Below, piece by piece: positions 1-4,444 of a stretch of 6,337 nt of DNA. Under the pieces are notes generated by a model. The model did no database searches. It saw nothing but the letters and a program-made list of their open reading frames with translations, and was not told the origin of the DNA. Numbering within the stretch: the first letter of the stretch is position 1; every line of letters starts with the position of its first letter. Source of the DNA: Candidatus Bathyarchaeota archaeon (GTDB taxonomy: Archaea; Thermoproteota; Bathyarchaeia; TCS64); the NCBI GenBank assembly GCA_030613835.1, contig JAUWLH010000092.1, positions 1 through 6,337 of the forward strand. The letters run 5' to 3'. Both the position numbers and the translations under genes were made by a program.

Positions 1-712
1 TGATGCCGAGACTGTCCTGCAGTATGTTCTCCATCTGGAGCCTGATCTCAAGCTGCCTCCCGCTCTTGGGGCCAGCCACCCCGATCTCCCTCGGGTCGTT
101 GGGGTCAAGGTAGATGTATTTGTGCTTGAACGGAGGTAGGAACCCGTCCACCTTGTTCTGCTCTGGGATATCAACAGGGGTAGCCGTGTGGCTCGTGGTA
201 TAACCGTCGTAGCATACCATGATGGGCAGGTAGACACGTTCGTCCTCGGCTATCCTGTATGCTTGTATGATCATGTCAAGTGCCTCCTGGGGGCTCTCAC
301 AGTAGAGCTGGAGCCACCCTATGTCCCTCTGCTGGAGGCTGTCGCCCTGCTCTGCCTGCAGCGTACCAGGTGCGCTTATCCCTCGGTTGACAACCGCCAT
401 TACAATGGGAAGCCTGAACCCAGCAGCCATCCAGAGGACCTCGGTCATGTAGGCGATTCCCTGGCTGCACGATGCGGTGAAAGCCCTTCCACCCGCGGCT
501 GACGCCCCGATACTGTGGCTCATGCTGCTGTGCTCTGACTCCGTCCTCTGGTAGACGCAGTCGCCCAAGTCTCCGGCGACGTGCATGTCAGCTAGGTGCT
601 CGACAAGTGGGGTCTGGGGTGTGATGGGGAAGGCCGCTATAACGTCTGGTCGTGAAAGCTTGACGCCGTAGGCGGCCGCGTGGTTTCCTTCTAAGAATTT
701 GACTTCACCCAT
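1..712 (-). CDS. porA: 2-oxoacid:ferredoxin oxidoreductase, alpha subunit (3' end outside window)
   Basis: Catalyses, with the beta, gamma and delta subunits, the CoA-dependent oxidative decarboxylation of a 2-oxoacid with reduction of ferredoxin in the cytoplasm. I translated the reverse strand from the ATG at 712-710: 237 codons stay open to the window edge, about 60% of the usual ~390 residues. Family marks are PITPQT (29-34, pyrimidine-domain substrate loop), ESEHSSM (58-64, whose E60 fits the TPP-activating Glu of pyruvate:ferredoxin oxidoreductases), SCSQG (81-85), LPIVMAVVNR (101-110, R110 fitting the carboxylate-binding Arg) and QRDIGW (128-133). The segment after R110 reads APGTLQAEQGD where relatives typically have a loop like NIWNDHQD, so the substrate may not be pyruvate. 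The ATG lies 2 bases after the porD stop, with a GGGAGG ribosome site 7 bases upstream, so the two are co-transcribed. A beta gene is expected beyond the left edge. Confidence 0.93.
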   Translation of the reverse strand, partial: MGEVKFLEGNHAAAYGVKLSRPDVIAAFPITPQTPLVEHLADMHVAGDLGDCVYQRTESEHSSMSHSIGASAAGGRAFTASCSQGIAYMTEVLWMAAGFRLPIVMAVVNRGISAPGTLQAEQGDSLQQRDIGWLQLYCESPQEALDMIIQAYRIAEDERVYLPIMVCYDGYTTSHTATPVDIPEQNKVDGFLPPFKHKYIYLDPNDPREIGVAGPKSGRQLEIRLQMENILQDSLGI

Positions 713-714
713 CT

Positions 715-987
715 CTAGGCCTCCCTCACCATCTTGATTGCGTCGCTGGGGCACTCCTCGGCGCAGATGCCGCAGCCCTTGCAGTAATCCAGATCGAACA
801 CGATTTTGCCCTCAACCATTTCAACGTAACCATCTGGACAATAAGTCTCACACAGCCCGCATTTGATACAACTGTCATGGTCAACTACGGGTCGGATAGC
901 CCTCCACATGCCCGTTTTTGCCCCTTTAATCGATGGATCGGCGTTAAAGGTGGCTGGTGGCAGGTTTCCCCATTTTTTCCTGTACAT
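715..987 (-). CDS. porD: 2-oxoacid:ferredoxin oxidoreductase, delta subunit (2x[4Fe-4S] ferredoxin)
   Basis: Electron-transfer subunit that carries electrons from the TPP site to external ferredoxin. The 90-residue product has a short N-terminal arm with TGMWR (25-29), matching the TGxWR that precedes the clusters in archaeal PorD/VorD, then two CxxCxxCxxxCP motifs (C40, C43, C46, C50 and C69, C72, C75, C79) for two [4Fe-4S] clusters. The ATG at 987 was chosen because a TATA-like box (1023-1033) predicts transcription starting near 1001, and AGGG lies about 7 bases upstream. An ATG at 1011 (98 residues) would lie upstream of that start. The frame stays open on the reverse strand as far as 1335, but most of that is antisense to porG. 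First gene of the porD-porA unit. Usual family length is about 85-105 residues. Confidence 0.9.
   Translation of the reverse strand: MYRKKWGNLPPATFNADPSIKGAKTGMWRAIRPVVDHDSCIKCGLCETYCPDGYVEMVEGKIVFDLDYCKGCGICAEECPSDAIKMVREA
720..727 (-). promoter_or_regulatory. Shine-Dalgarno site for porA
   Basis: The reverse strand reads GAGGGAGG inside the last codons of porD, ending 7 bases before the porA ATG. It is the clearest ribosome binding site in the window. It fits an internal operon gene, in contrast to the first genes of units here, which seem to have very short leaders. Confidence 0.7.
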
Positions 988-1022
988 AGTATCGCCCTGT
1001 TCTTTACACATTGGTGGATTAC

Positions 1023-1033
1023 GTATAAAAAAC
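1023..1033 (-). promoter_or_regulatory. Probable archaeal TATA box for porD-porA
   Basis: The reverse strand reads GTTTTTTATAC. With the usual spacing of about 26 bases, transcription would begin near 1001, giving a leader of about 14 bases before the porD ATG at 987. The match and spacing are seen in the sequence; promoter function is inferred. Confidence 0.5.
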
Positions 1034-1057
1034 GAATCATACACCCATTTCCAGGCA

Positions 1058-1068
1058 CCTATACTAGG
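1058..1068. promoter_or_regulatory. Small palindrome between the divergent por promoters
   Basis: CCTA-TAC-TAGG is a perfect 4-base-arm dyad lying between the two outward-facing TATA-like boxes. It could bind a regulator acting on both units, but a repeat this short can arise by chance. Confidence 0.2.
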
Positions 1069-1110
1069 CACACGGGTGGTTTCAAGCCCATCAATTAGCC
1101 AATCAGCTAG

Positions 1111-1120
1111 TGTTTTATAC
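1111..1120 (+). promoter_or_regulatory. Probable archaeal TATA box for porG
   Basis: TGTTTTATAC is centred about 34 bases before the porG ATG, predicting transcription near 1142 and a leader of about 8-10 bases. It shares the core TTTTATAC with the box that faces porD, which suggests that the two divergent units use similar promoters. Confidence 0.5.
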
Positions 1121-1149
1121 TTACTTGGGCAGTATGAGACGGATACCTC

Positions 1150-1698
1150 ATGATGGAAATAAGGATTCATGGACGAGGAGGCCAGGGTGCAGTAACGGCC
1201 GCCAAGATTCTTGGCGAGGCCGCGATCACCGAGGGAAAATGGGCGTGGAAATCCGCTCTCTATGGAGGGGAGAGGAGAGGCGCACCGGTCCAGGCCTTCG
1301 TCAGGATCGCCGATGAACCCATAAGGGAAACTCATCAGGTGATTGAGCCTGATTGCCTGCTAATCATCGACCCAACCCTACCAGATGTCGTCAACGTGAC
1401 CGCTGGCCTGAAGGAGCCAGGTACGATAATCTACAACACGACAAAGAAACCGGAGGAAGTAGAGTTCGCAAAGGGAGCCACAGTGGCCACACTGGACGCC
1501 TTGACTATAAGCAACGAGCTGTTCGGAGCTAGATCAATACCCATAGTGAATACAAGCATGCTTGGTGCGCTTGTCAAGGTCACTGGTTACCTGGAGCTTG
1601 AGAGCCTGTTCGAGCCCATAATGAAGGCGTTCCCAGGAAGCAGGGGAGAGAAGAACATCCAGGCCCTGAAGACCGGGTACGAGCACGTGGCGCTATGA
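1150..1698 (+). CDS. porG: 2-oxoacid:ferredoxin oxidoreductase, gamma subunit
   Basis: Gamma subunit (CoA-interacting domain) of the same oxidoreductase as the divergent porD-porA pair. The 182 residues match the usual length of about 180. GRGGQG (8-13) is the signature N-terminal glycine loop. ALYGGERRGAP (36-46) is the family's YGxExRGxP segment, and NTSMLGAL (134-141) is another conserved stretch. The gene opens with two ATG codons (1150 and 1153), either of which could be the start; the family normally begins very close to the glycine loop. No clear ribosome site is visible, which fits the short leader predicted from the upstream TATA-like box. Its last 6 bases overlap the convergent small membrane gene. 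The gene is split from delta and alpha by divergent transcription, unlike the single operon of Pyrococcus. Confidence 0.94.
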   Translation: MMEIRIHGRGGQGAVTAAKILGEAAITEGKWAWKSALYGGERRGAPVQAFVRIADEPIRETHQVIEPDCLLIIDPTLPDVVNVTAGLKEPGTIIYNTTKKPEEVEFAKGATVATLDALTISNELFGARSIPIVNTSMLGALVKVTGYLELESLFEPIMKAFPGSRGEKNIQALKTGYEHVAL

Positions 1699-1818
1699 AG
1701 CGGCGTTTATGAACATCAGGATGATGAAAACTGGCGTCCCGATAGCCAGTAAGATGTAGGTGATCCCAGCCCCTATCAACACCTTCACGGTCCTGATTAT
1801 CCATTTTCTCCAGTTCAT
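1693..1818 (-). CDS. Small single-span membrane protein, copy 2 (41 aa)
   Basis: Not a recognised family. The reverse strand from the ATG at 1818 encodes 41 residues ending at a TAG at 1695-1693. The N-terminus MNWRKWIIR is basic and tryptophan-rich; from about residue 13 to 39 the chain is almost entirely hydrophobic with a central GTP, giving one membrane helix, most likely with the N-terminus inside. It aligns without gaps to the 38-residue protein encoded just upstream, with about 17 identities (M, N, W, K, W, I, R, then G, Y, LL, IG, IIL). Several shared residues use different codons (AAG/AAA, ATC/ATA, CTA/CTG), which argues for selection on protein. AGAGGT lies about 11 bases before the ATG. 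The stop overlaps the convergent porG end by 6 bases. Confidence 0.68.
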   Translation of the reverse strand: MNWRKWIIRTVKVLIGAGITYILLAIGTPVFIILMFINAAS

Positions 1819-1849
1819 AAACTATTCAGACCTCTTGCATTTTTTCAGC

Positions 1850-1966
1850 TTAGGTGAAGGGCAGCAGGATGATCAACGCACCCAGTCCTATCAATAGAAG
1901 GAAGTAACCCACGCCCAGAATTATCGCCAAAATGATGAGCCTCTTGATCCACTTCCACCAGTTCAT
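1850..1966 (-). CDS. Small single-span membrane protein, copy 1 (38 aa)
   Basis: Not a recognised family. The reverse strand from the ATG at 1966 encodes 38 residues: a head MNWWKWIKR with three tryptophans and three positive charges, then an unbroken hydrophobic helix (about 10-35) ending in LPFT. By the positive-inside rule the N-terminus would be cytoplasmic. It is paralogous to the 41-residue protein 31 bases downstream. The ATG at 1966 is preferred over an upstream in-frame start at 2071 because the paralogue begins at exactly the same MNW and the longer form would overlap the hydrolase gene. The 32-base gap after the hydrolase stop is pyrimidine-rich with no ribosome site, but a TATA-like stretch lies about 26 bases upstream, so it may have its own leaderless transcript or be read through from the hydrolase. 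Confidence 0.7.
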   Translation of the reverse strand: MNWWKWIKRLIILAIILGVGYFLLLIGLGALIILLPFT

Positions 1967-1987
1967 GGAAGAATAAGGGGTGTAGGA

Positions 1988-1997
1988 GGATAAGATA
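1988..1997 (-). promoter_or_regulatory. Possible TATA box for the small membrane protein pair
   Basis: The reverse strand reads TATCTTATCC, centred 26 bases before the ATG at 1966, the distance expected for a leaderless archaeal transcript. The match to the consensus is weak. Confidence 0.25.
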
Positions 1998-1998
1998 C

Positions 1999-2691
1999 CT
2001 ACTTTGACGCTTCGACCAGGGAACGGAACAGGTTGTTCATCTCGCCCTTGTGCATGTGCTCGGGGTGCCACTGGACGCAGAGCCTCCAGTGAGGTGAATC
2101 AATCTCAAGAACCTCGATGACGCCGTCGGGTGCCCATCCAGTTGCCTTGAACCCTGGTGCAGGGGCTTTGCAAGCCTGGTGGTGGAACGTGTTGACCTTG
2201 ATCTCGTCCTTGTCAAAGATCCCGTGTACCAGTGAACCGGGCTCAAGCTTGATGTGGTGTGTGCCGTACCATGCCTCTGTCTCCTGCCTGTGTTTCAGGG
2301 GTTTCTCGATCTGGCTCCCGATGTCCTGGATTAGTGTGCCTCCGGCTGCGGTGTTCAACACTTGGAGTCCCCTGCATATGCCAAAGACCGGCTTCTTGCC
2401 TGTTAGAGCCTTCTTTGCGAGGCTAATCTCGAATGTGTCCCTGAGGATATCGATGCCTCCCTGTTTGGGAAGGGGCTCCTCACCGTAGAGCATCGGATCA
2501 ACGTCGGGTCCGCCCGTGAAGATGATGCCGTCGACAAGCCCTAGAAGCTGGCCCTGGTCGATATCATAGAGAGGTGGCAGGCTGACTGGCGTCCCCCCGT
2601 TGCGCTGAACCGCCTTGGTGTAGGCGTCAGGCAGGTTGTAATGCTTTTTATCGTTCAAGTAGCGAGAGGTTATCCCGATCACTGGTCGCAT
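1999..2691 (-). CDS. Class-I glutamine amidotransferase-like hydrolase (peptidase C26, PuuD type)
   Basis: Family members hydrolyse gamma-glutamyl amide bonds, for example gamma-glutamyl-GABA in putrescine breakdown; the substrate here is unknown. The protein has 230 residues from the ATG at 2691. It starts MRPVIGIT, the usual family N-terminus, and carries FTGGPDVDP (58-66), the nucleophile elbow GICRGLQVLN with C106, a THHI/TFHHQA region (144-172) and VQWHPE with catalytic H209 and E211, so the Cys-His-Glu triad is complete. An upstream in-frame ATG at 2736 would add 15 residues, but it has no promoter at the right distance, whereas a TATA-like box lies about 26 bases before 2691. There is no synthetase domain, so it is a free-standing hydrolase. 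First gene of a leftward cluster with the two small membrane proteins; divergent from the cupin. Confidence 0.9.
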   Translation of the reverse strand: MRPVIGITSRYLNDKKHYNLPDAYTKAVQRNGGTPVSLPPLYDIDQGQLLGLVDGIIFTGGPDVDPMLYGEEPLPKQGGIDILRDTFEISLAKKALTGKKPVFGICRGLQVLNTAAGGTLIQDIGSQIEKPLKHRQETEAWYGTHHIKLEPGSLVHGIFDKDEIKVNTFHHQACKAPAPGFKATGWAPDGVIEVLEIDSPHWRLCVQWHPEHMHKGEMNNLFRSLVEASK

Positions 2692-2712
2692 AGCCAACGG
2701 GTGTGAGTTGTC

Positions 2713-2722
2713 GAATTTAATG
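2713..2722 (-). promoter_or_regulatory. Possible TATA box for the C26 hydrolase
   Basis: The reverse strand reads CATTAAATTC, centred about 26 bases before the ATG at 2691, which would give a leaderless transcript and supports that start over the ATG at 2736. Confidence 0.35.
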
Positions 2723-2743
2723 TTTACAGTCCTCATATGAAAT

Positions 2744-2750
2744 CTTATAA
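2744..2750 (+). promoter_or_regulatory. Probable TATA box for the cupin gene
   Basis: CTTATAA lies in a GAAATCTTATAACC context, with purines upstream where a BRE would sit. It is centred about 34 bases before the ATG at 2781, predicting a leader of about 8 bases, as for porG. Confidence 0.5.
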
Positions 2751-2780
2751 CCGATCGAGCACGCCTTGTTCGTGATTCAA

Positions 2781-3158
2781 ATGTCCAAGATTTTCAAGGC
2801 GACTGACGCAGACAAGATGGTCAACGAGGGCGTCTACACCATGTACAAGCTCGCAACCAAGGACCTAGGGGCCAAGAACTTCACCACGGTCATGTACGAT
2901 TACGAGCCCAACTGGAGCACAAAAAGGAGGCACACCCACGACGCCAGGGAGAGCATATACATCATCCTGGAAGGACTAGCCAAGGTCCACCTCAACGGAG
3001 AGGACCACGAGCTGGGGCCTGGGATGGTGGTTTACCTATCACCGGGGGACATGCACGGCGTCACCGGGTCAGGCCCAGAGGGCTTGAAGATGATAGAGGT
3101 ATGGGCACCACAGGACCCTGATGTCACATACTACGAGGACGGGAAAGTCGTCGAGTAA
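2781..3158 (+). CDS. Small single-domain cupin, probably metal-binding
   Basis: A 125-residue cytoplasmic protein that is one cupin barrel. The first cupin motif is HTHDARE (H51, H53, E57) followed by YIILEG; the second is SPGDMH (87-92) with H92. This supplies the full 3-His/1-Glu set that typically holds Mn, Fe, Zn or Ni. The fold serves dioxygenases, isomerases and small-molecule sensors, so no reaction can be assigned. The ATG at 2781 was chosen: an in-frame TTG at 2766 would lie upstream of the transcription start predicted from the TATA-like box. Divergent from the C26 hydrolase and 68 bases before the radical SAM gene, with T-rich sequence in between, so it may be a single-gene unit. 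Confidence 0.87.
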   Translation: MSKIFKATDADKMVNEGVYTMYKLATKDLGAKNFTTVMYDYEPNWSTKRRHTHDARESIYIILEGLAKVHLNGEDHELGPGMVVYLSPGDMHGVTGSGPEGLKMIEVWAPQDPDVTYYEDGKVVE

Positions 3159-3166
3159 CACATCCA

Positions 3167-3183
3167 TTTTTCGCATTCTTTTT
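3167..3183 (+). terminator. Oligo-T terminator after the cupin gene
   Basis: Two runs of five T (3167-3171 and 3179-3183) lie just after the cupin stop. Archaeal RNA polymerase often terminates at such tracts without a hairpin. The second run could equally act as a weak promoter element for the next gene. Confidence 0.4.
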
Positions 3184-3189
3184 ACTAGA

Positions 3190-3230
3190 CCACCTGTGTA
3201 TTGCTGATATTCAGGCGGGTACACAGATGG
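3190..3230 (+). promoter_or_regulatory. Inverted repeat spanning the radical SAM start codon
   Basis: CCACCTGTGTA (3190-3200) and TACACAGATGG (3220-3230) are reverse complements with one mismatch (10 of 11), and the right arm contains the ATG at 3227. A second dyad, CTGA-TAT-TCAG (3204-3214), sits inside, its centre one base from that of the outer repeat. The interval also holds the weak ribosome-site-like AGGCGGG. It could be an operator or, if transcribed, a hairpin that hides the start codon. Confidence 0.4.
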
Positions 3231-4444
3231 CGATACGTGGGATATTTGATCAACTTGGGAAATCACTGAAAAAGGCAGGCAAGAAGGACAAGGGCCCTAA
3301 CAGGATCCCGTACATGGTTGTCTGGAACTTTACTAACATGTGTAACCTCAGGTGCAAGCACTGCTACCAGGACGCAAAGGAGACTTGCGACCCAGATGAG
3401 CTCACCCTTGAGGAGAAACTCAAGTTCGTCGACACAATGCACGCGGCAGGCGTCAAGGTACCCGTCATATCAGGCGGTGAGCCCCTAATACACCCCGATT
3501 TCTTCCCGGTTCTCGGTTATATGGTAGAGAAGAAGATGCACGTGGCAGCCGCCAGCAACGCAACTATGATCACAAAGGAGTTCGCCAAGAAGCTCAAGGA
3601 TCACGGACTTGCCTACATTGAGATCAGCCTTGATAGCGTTAACCCCGAGAAACATGACGAGTTCAGGGGGATGAAAGGTGCATGGGACCTCACGGTTCAG
3701 GGTATCAAGAATTGTCTTGAGGTGGGGTTATTCGTGGCAATAGCTACCGTCTTCACCAAGAATACCCTGGACGAGGTTGACCTCATGCTTGATTTTGCTG
3801 CTGAACTGGGGGTTCAGCGTTTCATACACTTCAACTTCGTGCCCGCTGGGAGGGGGCCTGAGATCGCGGATCAGGACCTGAGCCCTGAGGAGAGGGAGGA
3901 TCTACTGAACAAGCTGTTCAAGCGCAGGAGGACCATCGGGCTTGAGATACTTAGCACAGCGCCCCAGTATGGTAGGGCCTGTCTTGAGGGAAGCCTTGGA
4001 AGATACCTTGACCCCGACAGGCTCTATGTCGAGACTAAAGCACAGAAGAGTGAGCAGTTCTACGTTCAGAGTCCCACCCACTATAATACCATCAACGACA
4101 GTAAGAACGCCGTACCAATGGAATCACTCCAGGGCTGCGGCGCTGGACGCCAGTTCATCTGCATACAACCCAACGGTGACATCTGCCCGTGTATGTTCAT
4201 CTCAAGCTGGGTCGAGGGCAATATCAGAGAGGAACCGTTCTGGGACATCTGGAAGAGGTTCGAGACCATCGAGTGCTTCACGGACAGGGACGCCCTGGAA
4301 GATGAGTGCGGCTCATGCCAGTTCAGGTACCTGTGCGGCGGATGCAGGGCACGCGCCATAAACTACATCGGCAACCCACTGGCTGCCGACACTGGGTGTA
4401 TAAAGAACAAGGATAAATGGCTAATAGAGCAGGGAAAAGCCTAG
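3227..4444 (+). CDS. Radical SAM/SPASM-domain protein, AhbC/AhbD/NirJ-like
   Basis: A 405-residue enzyme using S-adenosylmethionine and [4Fe-4S] clusters. After a basic N-terminal arm comes the radical SAM motif CNLRCKHC (C39, C43, C46), then SGGEP (82-86), the SAM-binding GGE loop. The C-terminal SPASM region has GCGAGR (303-308) with C304, followed by C312, C320, C322, C350, CGSC (361-364), C370, C373 in CGGCRARA, and C391, enough ligands for two auxiliary clusters. GCGAGR and CGGCRARA are typical of the tetrapyrrole-modifying AhbC/AhbD/NirJ proteins, but related SPASM enzymes mature peptides or tungsten and molybdenum cofactors. No haem gene or recognisable precursor peptide lies in the window, so the substrate is unknown. 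Its stop codon overlaps that of the convergent LuxE-like gene in a shared CTAG. Confidence 0.9.
   Translation: MAIRGIFDQLGKSLKKAGKKDKGPNRIPYMVVWNFTNMCNLRCKHCYQDAKETCDPDELTLEEKLKFVDTMHAAGVKVPVISGGEPLIHPDFFPVLGYMVEKKMHVAAASNATMITKEFAKKLKDHGLAYIEISLDSVNPEKHDEFRGMKGAWDLTVQGIKNCLEVGLFVAIATVFTKNTLDEVDLMLDFAAELGVQRFIHFNFVPAGRGPEIADQDLSPEEREDLLNKLFKRRRTIGLEILSTAPQYGRACLEGSLGRYLDPDRLYVETKAQKSEQFYVQSPTHYNTINDSKNAVPMESLQGCGAGRQFICIQPNGDICPCMFISSWVEGNIREEPFWDIWKRFETIECFTDRDALEDECGSCQFRYLCGGCRARAINYIGNPLAADTGCIKNKDKWLIEQGKA

Noticed and set aside
188..502. A 104-codon plus-strand open frame
   Set aside because: It is antisense to the alpha subunit, whose reverse-strand frame is open to the window edge and matches the family throughout.
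863..1153. A 96-codon plus-strand open frame across the porD 5' region
   Set aside because: It runs antisense to the conserved ferredoxin motifs and through the divergent promoter region; the translation shows no family features.
1580..1804. A 74-codon reverse-strand frame overlapping the second small membrane gene
   Set aside because: It is in a different frame from the MNWRKW protein, mostly antisense to porG, and its translation is Arg/Gly/Ser-rich without structure.
1693..1966. The two small membrane genes as RiPP precursors for the radical SAM enzyme
   Set aside because: They are distant from it, on the other strand, and are hydrophobic helices with no Cys and no leader/core layout.
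1850..2071. A longer form of the first small membrane protein, starting at 2071
   Set aside because: The extra N-terminus is out of frame within the hydrolase coding region, and the paralogue begins precisely at MNW.
2117..2488. A 123-codon plus-strand open frame
   Set aside because: It is antisense to the C26 hydrolase, which holds the complete catalytic triad.
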